Positions 1 through 8,900 of a stretch of 64,000 bases of DNA are shown in pieces. How positions within the stretch are numbered: the stretch's first letter is position 1; every line of letters begins with the position of its first letter. A program made the position numbers and the translations under genes. Below the pieces are notes generated by a model. That model did not search any database. It saw only the letters and a program-made list of their open reading frames with translations, and was not told where the DNA came from. The DNA comes from Variovorax paradoxus (GTDB lineage Bacteria > Pseudomonadota > Gammaproteobacteria > Burkholderiales > Burkholderiaceae_C), in assembly GCF_029919115.1 (NCBI RefSeq), contig NZ_CP123990.1, positions 1 through 64,000 of the forward strand. The letters are read 5' to 3'.

Positions 1-215
1 GGGCTGCGCCCCTCCTCCTTTATTTCGCTGCGCGGAGCACCCGATGCCCTGTGCACTTGGGCACGCTCGTGGTGAACCGCTGATCAACGACTGCTCTGGA
101 GAAATAAAGGAGGAGGCCGCAGGCCGGGGGACATTCGCGGAGAAAGGTACCCCGTCGGCGGGTGCGCACCCCGAACGCACGGGAGCGCGCCCTGAACAAG
201 TACCCGGCATGCAAT
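1..215. other. Non-coding repeat-like stretch downstream of otnK
   Basis: No frame here looks like a gene: the short open frames on both strands are unlike any protein I know and lack convincing ribosome sites. The stretch holds a long-range inverted repeat (11-26 with 101-116) and a perfect 12-base palindrome at 160-171 (GGGTGCGCACCC). I recall closely similar intergenic text from Variovorax genomes, so I read it as a dispersed, non-autonomous repeat, but I cannot confirm its copy number from one window. Confidence 0.5.
11..116. repeat. Inverted repeat, 16-bp arms, 74-bp spacer
   Basis: CCTCCTCCTTTATTTC at 11-26 is the exact reverse complement of 101-116. The arms enclose 74 bases with no open frame of note. 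The arrangement resembles a miniature palindromic intergenic element rather than an insertion sequence, since no transposase is present and no target-site duplication was identified. Confidence 0.7.
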
Positions 216-1487
216 TCATCCCAGCACTGTAAATGCCTTGGTGAAGAAATCATCCCCCCCAAAGTTGCCAGACTTGAGCGCAATGTGCACCGACGTGCCT
301 TCCGCCACATCGGTGCGGGCATGGCACCACGGCACGCCGGGATCGATCTGCGGACCGATCTGCATCTGTGCAATGCCCAACGCCTGCACGCATGCGCCCG
401 AGGTTTCGCCGCCCGCCACTACAAGCTGGCGCACACCGCGTTCGACCAAGCCGCGCGCAATGGCGGCGATGGTGCGCTCGACCATGGCACCGGCCTCTTC
501 GACGCCGAGCCGGCCCTGCACCGACTTGACAGCGCCCGCCTCGGCTGTGGAGTAGACGAGCACTGGCTGCTTGCCGACGAGAGGTGTTGCCCATTCGAGG
601 GTCTCCGCAGCCACATCGACGCCTGCGGCAATGCGCAGCGGATCGATGGCCAGTGCCGCGCCGCCGCGCTGGATGAAGTCGAGCACCTGCCGGTTGGTGG
701 CCAATGAGCAACTGCCTGACACCACGGCACGCAATCCGCCCGCGGCTGGCAGCGCGCTGGATTGCGAGGAGGGGGCAAGGCCGAAGTTGGCGGGCAAGCC
801 GATGGCGACGCCTGAACCGGCGGTGACCAGCGGCATCTTGGCGATGGCCGGGCCGAGCCGCAGCAGGTCGTTGTTCGACACCGCGTCGACGATCGCGATC
901 GACACGCCCTCGCCTTTCAGCTCTTCGATGCGCTCTGTAATGGCCGCTGCGCCGCGCGCGACCACCGCATGGTCGATGAGGCCTACCTTGCGCTTGCACT
1001 GCGCCTGCAGCACGCGCACGAGGTTCGGGTCGGTCATGGGCGTGAGCGGATGGTTCTGCATGCCGCTCTCATTGAGCAACACGTCCCCCGCGAACAGGTA
1101 GCCCTTGAACACGGTTCGCTTGTTGTCGGGGAAGGCCGGCGTGGCAATGGTGAAGCCGCATTGCAGCGCGTCCATGAGCGCTTCGGTCACCGGGCCGATG
1201 TTGCCCTGCGGCGTGCTGTCGAAGGTGGAGCAGTACTTGAAGTAGATCTGCTGCGCGCCCTGCGCCTGCAGCCAACGCAGCGCGGCGAGTGACTGCTCGA
1301 TGGCTTCGGCCGGTGCGATGGTGCGCGACTTGAGCGCGACCACCACGGCATCGACTTCAGCGTCGAGCGGCGTGGCGGGCACGCCGATGGCTTGCACCAC
1401 GCGCATGCCGGCGCGCACGAGGTTGTTGGCCAGGTCGGTGGCGCCGGTGAAGTCGTCGGCAATGCAGCCGAGCAGCAGCTTGGGCAT
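216..1487 (-). CDS. otnK: 3-oxo-tetronate kinase (OtnK, DUF1537 family)
   Basis: Predicted cytoplasmic kinase of 423 residues, full length for the OtnK family, which uses ATP to make 3-oxo-tetronate 4-phosphate in the catabolism of L-threonate and D-erythronate. The N-terminal substrate-binding signature IADDFTGATDLANNLV lies at about residues 9-24. The C-terminal nucleotide-binding half has VAGGETSGA near residue 360 and KSGNFGGDDFF near 410, both typical of the family. It is the last gene of the minus-strand operon, three bases after denD, so the two are probably translationally coupled. The partner decarboxylase OtnC is not adjacent as it often is; repeat-like DNA follows instead. Confidence 0.9.
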   Translation of the reverse strand: MPKLLLGCIADDFTGATDLANNLVRAGMRVVQAIGVPATPLDAEVDAVVVALKSRTIAPAEAIEQSLAALRWLQAQGAQQIYFKYCSTFDSTPQGNIGPVTEALMDALQCGFTIATPAFPDNKRTVFKGYLFAGDVLLNESGMQNHPLTPMTDPNLVRVLQAQCKRKVGLIDHAVVARGAAAITERIEELKGEGVSIAIVDAVSNNDLLRLGPAIAKMPLVTAGSGVAIGLPANFGLAPSSQSSALPAAGGLRAVVSGSCSLATNRQVLDFIQRGGAALAIDPLRIAAGVDVAAETLEWATPLVGKQPVLVYSTAEAGAVKSVQGRLGVEEAGAMVERTIAAIARGLVERGVRQLVVAGGETSGACVQALGIAQMQIGPQIDPGVPWCHARTDVAEGTSVHIALKSGNFGGDDFFTKAFTVLG

Positions 1488-1490
1488 TGC

Positions 1491-2510
1491 TCAGTCCTTT
1501 GCGGCCACGGCCAACTTTACGGCCTGCGTGTTCTCGCGCACGTAGTCGCGCAAGATGGCGTCGAAGCTCGCGTCGGCCTTCAGGCCCAGCGCCTCGGCGC
1601 GCGCCGCATGAATGCGGCTGGGCCAGCTGGTCACGATCTTGGCGATGTTCGCATCGGGCTCCCAGTCGATCAGCGACGTGGCCTCTTTGCCGGCGATGCG
1701 CTCGAGCGCATCTGCCATTTCGCGCACGGTGGTCGTCAAGGCCGGCAGGTTGACCGCGGTGCGCGCACCCCACTCGGCAGCGCTGGCCGTGGCCGCGCGG
1801 ATGATGCCCGCGACGGTGTTGCCGGGCGATGCAAGGGCAACGGCTGTCTCGGGCGCCACCGGGCAGCGCGCGCGTTCGCCGGCCAGCGGCTCGCGCAGCA
1901 CGCCGCTCAGGAAGCTGGAGGCCGCGCCGTTGGGCCGGCCGGGGCGCACCGACACCGTCATGAGCCGCACGTTGCGGCCCTGCACGAAGCCCTTGCGCGT
2001 GAAGTCGGCCACAAGCTGCTCGCCGATGAACTTCTGGATGCCGTAGCTGTTCTGCGGCGTCGGCAGCGTGGTGTCTTCGATCACTTCGGGCAGGCGCTGC
2101 TCGGGCGAATCGCCGAAGACCGCAACCGAGCTGGAGAACACGAACACCGGCGCGTGGCCCGCGCGGCGGCAGGCTTCGAGCAGCGCGCGCGTGGTGTCCA
2201 GGTTGCTGCGCATGCCCAGGTCGAAGTCGGCCTCGCATTCGCCGCTCACTGCGGCGGCAAGGTGGAACACGGCATGCGTGTCGGCCAGCGGCAGCACGCC
2301 GCTCACGGCCTGCTCGTACAGGTCGCCTTGCACAAAGTGCACGCGGCCATCGGCTTGCAGGTCTGCGGGCGGCGGCACGCGGTCGGCCAGCGTGATGCGC
2401 GCGACGGGCTGGACCACGCCTCCGGCCAGCGCCAGCGGGCCACCCGAGAGCAGCGTGCGCGCGAGCCGCGCACCGACAAAACCGCAACCTCCGGTGATGA
2501 GAATATTCAT
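1491..2510 (-). CDS. denD: D-erythronate dehydrogenase (DenD-like extended SDR)
   Basis: NAD-dependent epimerase/dehydratase-type short-chain dehydrogenase of 339 residues. The N-terminus MNILITGGCGFVGARLA carries the GxxGxxG Rossmann motif, SSSVAVFGDSP supplies the catalytic Ser region at about residues 130-140, and SYGIQKFIGE gives the YxxxK active-site pair near 165. DenD oxidises D-erythronate to 3-oxo-tetronate, the substrate of OtnK. Position between ltnD and otnK on the same strand, with gaps of 18 and 3 bases, supports this over another sugar-nucleotide epimerase. The substrate call is from family and context; the SDR fold is directly visible. Confidence 0.82.
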   Translation of the reverse strand: MNILITGGCGFVGARLARTLLSGGPLALAGGVVQPVARITLADRVPPPADLQADGRVHFVQGDLYEQAVSGVLPLADTHAVFHLAAAVSGECEADFDLGMRSNLDTTRALLEACRRAGHAPVFVFSSSVAVFGDSPEQRLPEVIEDTTLPTPQNSYGIQKFIGEQLVADFTRKGFVQGRNVRLMTVSVRPGRPNGAASSFLSGVLREPLAGERARCPVAPETAVALASPGNTVAGIIRAATASAAEWGARTAVNLPALTTTVREMADALERIAGKEATSLIDWEPDANIAKIVTSWPSRIHAARAEALGLKADASFDAILRDYVRENTQAVKLAVAAKD

Positions 2511-2528
2511 GATGCTTGTCTTCCTTGT

Positions 2529-3455
2529 TCAGGCTTTCTTGTCGGCAGCCGGCAGTTCGATGCCGGGAAAAATCTTGATGACCGCGCTGTCGTCTTCGCG
2601 CGCAAAACCCGCGGTAGACGCCTGCATGAACATCTGGTGCGCAGTGGACGAGAGCGGCAGCGGAAACTTGCTGGTGCGCGCCACGTCGAGCACCAGGCCC
2701 AGGTCCTTTACGAAGATGTCAACGGCCGAGAGCGGCGTGTAGTCGCCCGCCAGCACGTGCGCCATGCGGTTCTCGAACATCCAGCTGTTGCCCGCGCTGT
2801 GCGTGATCACCTCGTACAGCGCAGCCGGGTCCACGCCTTCGCGCAGGCCTAGCGCCATGGCCTCGGCCGCTGCGGCAATGTGCACGCCCGCTAGCAACTG
2901 GTTGATGACCTTGACCTTGCTGCCCGCCCCTGCGCGGTCTCCAAGACGATAAACCTTGGCGGCCATGGCGTCGAGCACCGCGCCGGCCTTTTCATAGGCC
3001 GCGGGCGTGCCGGCGGTCATCATCGTCATCTGGCCGCTCGCGGCCTTGGCGGCGCCACCGGAAATCGGCGCGTCGAGGTACAGGATGCCCTGCGCGGCCA
3101 GGCGCGCTTCGAGCGCGACCGACCAGTTCGGATCGACGGTGGAGCACATCACGAACAGGCTGCCGGGCTTCATCGACGCCGCGCAGCCGGGCGTGGTGCC
3201 GTCGCCGAACAGCACCGACTCGGTCTGCGCCGCATTGACGACCACGGAAACCACGATGTCGCACTGCGCGCCAAGCGCGGCCAGTGTGTCGCAGGCCACG
3301 CCGCCGTCGCGCGCAAAGGCGTGGGCCACGTCCAGGCGCACGTCGAAAACGTGCGGCTCGTAGCCCGCGCGGCGCAGCGATTGCGCCATGCCGCTGCCCA
3401 TGGCGCCCAGCCCCACCAGGCCGACCACGGGTGTGTTGTTGGTGTTGAAAGTCAT
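2529..3455 (-). CDS. ltnD: L-threonate dehydrogenase (3-hydroxyisobutyrate dehydrogenase superfamily)
   Basis: Beta-hydroxyacid dehydrogenase of 308 residues. The start is the ATG at 3453-3455, giving MTFNTNNTPVVGLVGLGAMG; the frame stays open far upstream but that part is antisense-like shadow of the transporter gene. The NAD-binding GLGAMG is at residues 16-21, the substrate-binding ISGGAAKAASG block near 120, and the catalytic lysine sits in GSKVKVINQL near residue 181. LtnD enzymes oxidise L-threonate to 2-oxo-tetronate, which OtnI isomerises to the OtnK substrate. It lies 17 bases after the MFS gene and 18 before denD, in one operon. OtnI is not found in the window. Confidence 0.85.
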   Translation of the reverse strand: MTFNTNNTPVVGLVGLGAMGSGMAQSLRRAGYEPHVFDVRLDVAHAFARDGGVACDTLAALGAQCDIVVSVVVNAAQTESVLFGDGTTPGCAASMKPGSLFVMCSTVDPNWSVALEARLAAQGILYLDAPISGGAAKAASGQMTMMTAGTPAAYEKAGAVLDAMAAKVYRLGDRAGAGSKVKVINQLLAGVHIAAAAEAMALGLREGVDPAALYEVITHSAGNSWMFENRMAHVLAGDYTPLSAVDIFVKDLGLVLDVARTSKFPLPLSSTAHQMFMQASTAGFAREDDSAVIKIFPGIELPAADKKA

Positions 3456-3472
3456 GTCAGGGGTTCTTTCGA

Positions 3473-4801
3473 TCAGCGATTCACGAGCTGCTTGGGCGTG
3501 AGCCACACGCCAATGGCCCCAAGCACCAGCGCTGCGGCCAGCACGTACATGCCGATCTGCGTGCTGCCGGTGAGGTCTTTCAGGTAGCCGATGAGATAGG
3601 GACTGACGAAGCCCGCGAGGTTGCCCACCGAGTTGATGACCGCAATGCCCGCGGCCGCCGCCGTGCTCGAAAGAAAGGCGGTGGGCAGCGACCAGAACAG
3701 CGGCGCGCAGGTGAGCACGCCGGCTGCGGCAAGCGAGAGGAATGCGAGCGACACGACCGTATTCTGCGTGTACGAGGCCGCCACCGTGAAGCCGATGGCG
3801 CCCATCAGCGCGGGCACGATCAGGTGCCAGCGGCGCTCCTGCCGGCGGTCGGCGCTGCGGCCGAAAAGGTTCATCGCGACGATGGCACAGATGAACGGAA
3901 TGGCGCTCAACAGGCCGATGTGCAGGTTGCCTTTGACGCCCGTGGCCTTGACCAGCGTGGGCAGCCAGAAGGTGAGCGCGTATTGCCCCATGACGAAGGC
4001 GAAGTAGATCAGCGCCATCCACCACACGCGCGCATCGCGGAACATGGCGCCCACCGAGTGCGGCCCCTTGGCGCCGTGCGCCTGGTCGCGTTCGACCTCG
4101 CGTTGCAGCAGGCGCTTTTCTTCGGGGTCGAGCCAGCGCGCCTGCTGGATGCCGTTGTCCAGGTAGACCAGCACCATCACGCCGACGATCACGGCCGGAA
4201 TCGCTTCGATGATGAACATCCACTGCCAGCCCTCCATCGACGACACGCCGTGGAAGGCATCCATGATCCAGCCCGAGAGCGGATTGCCGAAGATGCCCGC
4301 CACCGGAATGGCCGACATGAAGACCGCGATGATGCGCGCGCGCCGATGCGCCGGGTACCAGTGGGTGAGGTACAGGATCACGCCGGGGTAGAAGCCCGCC
4401 TCCGCCACGCCGAGCAGAAAACGCAGGATGTAGAAGCTGGTCGGTGTTTCCACAAAAACGAAGCACGCCGAAAGCATGCCCCAGGTGATCATGATTCGCG
4501 CAATCCAGATTCGCGCGCCCACCCGGTTGAGCAGCAGGTTGCTCGGCACCTCGAACAGGAAGTAGCCGAGAAAGAAGATGCCGGCGCCCAGGCCGAACAC
4601 CGTTTCGCTGAAGCCGAGGTCTTGCCCCATCTGCAGCTTGGCGAATCCCACGTTCACCCGGTCGAGATACGCGACCACGTAGCAGAGCATCAGAAAGGGA
4701 ACGAGGCGCCAGAACACCTTGGTGTAGGCACGCTTCTCGAGCGCGCCATCGGCCTGCATGTCGGCAGTGGCAACCAAGGGTGCCTGGAGTGTCGAATTCA
4801 T
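3473..4801 (-). CDS. MFS transporter, anion:cation symporter family (probable tetronate uptake)
   Basis: Inner-membrane permease of 442 residues with about 12 hydrophobic segments, the usual size for the ACS family that takes up glucarate, tartrate, phthalate and similar acids. Early motifs FLMLCYVVAYLDRVNVGFA and GYFLFEVPSNLLLNRVGAR match the family's first helix and loop 2-3. It is the first structural gene after the regulator and is followed within 17 bases by ltnD, so the likely cargo is threonate, erythronate or a related acid. Start ATG at 4799-4801; the ribosome site is weak. A candidate GntR operator lies about 75 bases upstream. Fold and family are clear; substrate is inferred from neighbours. 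Confidence 0.85.
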   Translation of the reverse strand: MNSTLQAPLVATADMQADGALEKRAYTKVFWRLVPFLMLCYVVAYLDRVNVGFAKLQMGQDLGFSETVFGLGAGIFFLGYFLFEVPSNLLLNRVGARIWIARIMITWGMLSACFVFVETPTSFYILRFLLGVAEAGFYPGVILYLTHWYPAHRRARIIAVFMSAIPVAGIFGNPLSGWIMDAFHGVSSMEGWQWMFIIEAIPAVIVGVMVLVYLDNGIQQARWLDPEEKRLLQREVERDQAHGAKGPHSVGAMFRDARVWWMALIYFAFVMGQYALTFWLPTLVKATGVKGNLHIGLLSAIPFICAIVAMNLFGRSADRRQERRWHLIVPALMGAIGFTVAASYTQNTVVSLAFLSLAAAGVLTCAPLFWSLPTAFLSSTAAAAGIAVINSVGNLAGFVSPYLIGYLKDLTGSTQIGMYVLAAALVLGAIGVWLTPKQLVNR

Positions 4802-4867
4802 TGGAAGGTCCGTTTTGGATGAGGAACCGGGGTCGTGCGGATTGCTTCTTCTGCGCCGCCGCCCCTT

Positions 4868-4892
4868 GATTTATCAGGTCATCATACAAATT
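4868..4892 (-). promoter_or_regulatory. Candidate GntR/FCD operator in front of the tetronate operon
   Basis: On the minus strand the A+T-rich stretch between the regulator gene and the MFS start reads TTGTATGATGACC (plus positions 4877-4889) followed by TGATAAAT. TTGTATGA-type half sites are common operators of FadR-subfamily regulators before sugar-acid genes. The match is to a half-site pattern I remember, not to a computed motif, and the second half is degenerate. Confidence 0.4.
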
Positions 4893-4949
4893 TGAACCAG
4901 CCAGCCCGCTTCGGGTAAACCCGCAAACTACACCTCGTTTCCTTTCTGC

Positions 4950-5726
4950 TTATTTGCCGACGGGCCAGCCTTCGACCAGCGGCCGCGCGAGTTGCGCGCC
5001 CTCCTGCTGCCAGAAGGCAGGGTCGGCCTGTTCGATGCGGCGAATGGCGTTGTCCATGTGGGACTTGGCGGCCTCCCGGGCGCGCAGCGGGTCGCCGGCC
5101 TCGATGGCTTCCACGATCTGCGCGTGCTCCTGCGCCACCTCGCGCGCAAAGTCTGCGCGGCGCGCTTCGTTGGCGCGCGTGACACGCGTGGCGCCATGCA
5201 GAAACTGCCGCAGGTACTGCAGCGTGCCGATCAGAAAGGGATTGCGCGCGGCCTCGGCAATGGCGCGGTGAAAGCGCACGTCTTCATCCGCGCCGTTGCC
5301 GCCGGCCGCCACCGCGGCGTGCAGCGCCTCGATGGCATCGCGGATGCGCTGCACGTCTTCAGGCGTGCGCCGCTCGGCGGCCAGCGCGGCCACTTCGGCT
5401 TCGAGCGCGCGGCGCAGCTCGACCATCTGGATCACCGCCTCGCGCGAGGCCACATGCGGCATCTCGAAGCGCAGCGGCTCAACCCCGGCCGCGCGCACAT
5501 ACACGCCGCTGCCTTGGCGCGAATCGAGCAGCCCCAGCGACTTGAGCCGCGAAACCGCTTCGCGCACCACTGTGCGGCTCACGCCGAACTGCTCGGCCAG
5601 TGCGGACTCGGTCGGAAGCCTGTCGCCTTCCGACAAACGCCCGCTGCGCACTTCGGCCGCCAGCGCATCGGCCACCTGGTCGGCAAGGCGAACTGTGGGA
5701 GCGACGGATTGAAATCGTGCGGTCAT
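4950..5726 (-). CDS. GntR family transcriptional regulator, FadR/FCD subfamily
   Basis: DNA-binding regulator of 258 residues. The winged helix is at about 15-80, with recognition region ESALAEQFGVSRTVVREAVS and wing RQGSGVYV. The C-terminal all-helical FCD effector domain (about 95-235) has the expected metal/ligand residues in EDVRFHRAIAEAARNPFL and, later, SHMDNAI. Such proteins usually repress acid-sugar operons until the acid or an intermediate binds. The gene lies upstream of the transporter and catabolic genes on the same strand with a 148-base gap holding a plausible operator, so it most likely controls that operon and perhaps itself. It is divergent from the exoprotein gene at 5997. 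Confidence 0.88.
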   Translation of the reverse strand: MTARFQSVAPTVRLADQVADALAAEVRSGRLSEGDRLPTESALAEQFGVSRTVVREAVSRLKSLGLLDSRQGSGVYVRAAGVEPLRFEMPHVASREAVIQMVELRRALEAEVAALAAERRTPEDVQRIRDAIEALHAAVAAGGNGADEDVRFHRAIAEAARNPFLIGTLQYLRQFLHGATRVTRANEARRADFAREVAQEHAQIVEAIEAGDPLRAREAAKSHMDNAIRRIEQADPAFWQQEGAQLARPLVEGWPVGK

Positions 5727-5946
5727 GACGCGTGTGGCGGTGGGCTGCGACTCTAACGCAGGCTCTTGCGCTGAACTCCTAGAACTTACGGGTTACACAC
5801 GATTGACGAGTGTTGTTCTGATGCTCTTTGCACGTGTGAAAAATCTGACGATTCCTCTGCCTATCTGCGCTCTTCCATTGATTTTGACATTCGTTAACTC
5901 TTTGTAACGAGAAAATCGCATGCGTCGGCATCGGTGCCGGCGGTTA

Positions 5947-5969
5947 GCACGCCCTCCTGAGGGGCGTGC
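5947..5969 (+). promoter_or_regulatory. Leader hairpin upstream of the exoprotein gene
   Basis: GCACGCCC pairs with GGGCGTGC (8 bp plus a G-T pair, 5-base loop), 27 bases before the exoprotein start. No T run follows, so it is not a typical terminator. About 60 bases upstream there is an isolated TTGACA (5884-5889) without a good -10 hexamer at 17 bases. The hairpin could affect mRNA stability or translation; function is inference. Confidence 0.4.
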
Positions 5970-5996
5970 ATTGCTGTCACGCAGAGAGATCAGGGA

Positions 5997-8900
5997 ATGA
6001 ATAAAAATTTGCACCGCATTGTGTTCAATGCGAAGCGCGGGCTCCGCATGGTCGTTCAAGAAACGGCCAAGAGCACGGGCAAAGGCACGTCCAAGGCCAC
6101 CACCGATGCCGGCGGCGCAATTGCCGCAGGTGCGGCAGCCCTGGCGCCCATGGTCGTGGGCGCAGCGCTCGCGGGCATGCTCTCGGCCTCACCCGCCCAA
6201 GCCCAGATCGTCGGCGCGCCCAACGTTCCCGCCAACCTGCGCCCCACCGTGATGGTCGCGCCCAACGGCGTGCCGCTCATCAACATCCAGACGCCCAGCG
6301 CCGCGGGCGTCTCGCGCAACGTGTACCAGCAGTTCAACGTGGCGCCCAACGGCGCCATCCTGAACAACAGCCGCACCAACGTGCAGAGCCAGCTCGGTGG
6401 GTTCGTCCAAGGCAATCCGTATCTCGCGACCGGCCCCGCGCGCATCATCCTCAACGAAGTGAACGGCGGCAGCCCGAGCCAACTGCGCGGGTACATCGAA
6501 GTGGCGGGTCAGCGTGCCGAGGTGGTCATCGCCAATCCTGCAGGCATCAGCATCGATGGAGTCGGCTTCATCAATGCATCGCGCGCCACGCTGACCACGG
6601 GCACGCCGCAGTTCAATGCCATTGGCGGCCTCGACAGCTTTCTGGTGCGCGGCGGCACCGTCACCATCGACGGGGCCGGCTTGGACGCCAGCAAGACGGA
6701 CTACGCCGCGATTCTTGCGCGTGCGGTCGAGGCCAACGCGGGCATCTGGGCCAACGAGCTGAAGGTGGTGACGGGTGCGAACACCGTCAGCGCCGACCAC
6801 AGCCAGGTCACGCCCACCAGCGGCACCGGCACGGCGCCCACCTTTGCGCTGGACGTGGCCGCGCTCGGCGGCATGTACGCCGGCAAGATCACGCTCATCG
6901 GCACCGAGGCCGGGCTGGGCGTGCGCAATGCCGGCACGATCCAGGCTGCACCCGGCGCCACTGCGCTGATGGGTGCGGGCCAGCTGGTGGTGACCAGCGC
7001 CGGGCGCCTGGAGAACATCGGAACCCTCCAGGCCACCGCCGATGCGAACCTGGCGGCAACGGGCATGGCCAACAGCGGCCGCGTAGTCAGCGGCGGCAAC
7101 CTCAAGATCACGACGCAGGGCGACCTGGCCAATGCATTGAACGGCACCGGCGGCACGCTCGAAGGCGCGCGGCTGGAGCTGGCCAGCACGGCGGGCGACA
7201 TCGACAACCGCGGCGGCACCATCCGCCAGACCAGCAGCACCGGCTTGGCGCTGAGCGCGCCCGCTTTGAGCAACACCAGCGGCGGCGTCATCGGCGCGGA
7301 GCCCGTGGCGGCTGCGCCGGCCACGCCCGACGCCGGAACCGGCGGCGGCACGGGCACAGGAACTGGCACAGGCGGCACCACCAGCCCGACCACGCCGACC
7401 GCAGGCACCGGCACGGATACCGGCTCCGGCGGCACCATCACGCCCGCCCCGTACGTGCCGCCGTCGCCGGGTGCGATCACCGCCGCGGGCACGATCCGCA
7501 ACGACGGCGGCAAGATCTACGCTGGCGGGCCCATCAGCCTGCAGAGCGCGAACATCAACAACAACGGCGGCACCTTGAACGTCGCCAGCATGGCCGTGAG
7601 CCAGCCGACGTTCGACAACCACGGCGGCACGCTGAACGTCAGCAACGGCTTCAGCGCCAATGTCGATCGCTTCGACAACACCGGCGGCACGCTGAACGCG
7701 GGCAGCCTGAACATCACCACGACCGGCGACCTGGTCAATATCGATGGCAAGCTGACCAGCGCCACCGACGCCACGCTCACGGTGGGCGGCCAGGCCGACA
7801 ACACGCGCGGAACGATCTCGGCAACGGGCGCGCTGACGGCCAATGTGGCGGGCGCGGTGAACAACACCGGCGGCACTCTTGCTACCAACCAAGGCCTGAC
7901 GCTCAGCACCGGCTCGCTGGATAACACGCAAGGCAGCGTCCAGTCGGCGCAGTCCAGCGTGCAACTGGCGGTCAGAAATCAACTGGCCAACGGCGGCACG
8001 GGCTCCATCAACGCGGCCACCGATCTGGGCATCCAGGCGGGTTCGCTCACGAATGGCGGCACGCTGCGCGGTGCCAACGATGTGAATGTCGCGGTCGACG
8101 GTGCGCTGATCAACGACGGCAGCATCACGGCAGGCCGCAATACGACCATCACGGCCGCGAGCGTGCGAAGCGGCAGCACCAGCGTGCTCGGCGCCGGCAT
8201 CCAGAGCGACGGCAATCTCGCCAGCGCACCCGGTGCACAAGGCTCCCTGAGCGTGACCTCCACCGGTGCCCTCGTTGCCAACGGCACCAACCTCGCAGCG
8301 GGCGATGCTGCCCTGCAAGGCGCGAGCGTCGACATCTCCGGGAAACAGACCAGCGCCGCCAACATCGCCATCGTCGCGACGCAAGGGGACGTGAACACCA
8401 GCGACGCCGTGGTCACCACGCCCGGTACGTTGAGCATCACGGCCGCAGGAGCGCTGTCGAACGTCAAGGGCACGCTGGGCTCCAATGGCGGGACCATCGT
8501 CAACGCCGCGAGCCTCGACAACACATCCGGAGCGATTGCCGCTGTGGCGGGAGACCTTCACGTCACGACGACCGGCACGACCGACAACACGTCTGGCAGC
8601 CTGCTGGCTGCGGGCGGAGTCGTGCTTGCGAACAGCCTCTTAACGAACACCGACGGCAAGGTCAGCGGCAACCGCCTTGCCATCGACACGAACAAGGGCG
8701 CGTTGGACAACACACGCGGAACCCTGACTGCAGGCAGCACCGTCGGCGTGAACTCCGGTGCGCTCACCAACGACGCCGGACTGATTCAATCCGGCGGCGC
8801 AATGACCATCGACACGCATGGCGGAGCTTTGGTCAACACGAACGCTGCAGGATATGCAAACGGCCAAGGCGGCATCGTCAGCGCTGACACTGTACGCATT

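Noticed and set aside
7310..7480. GT/GGC-rich repeated units in the exoprotein as a possible recombination repeat or CRISPR-like array
   Set aside because: Units are irregular and in frame, encoding a Gly/Thr/Pro linker; no spacer-repeat structure.
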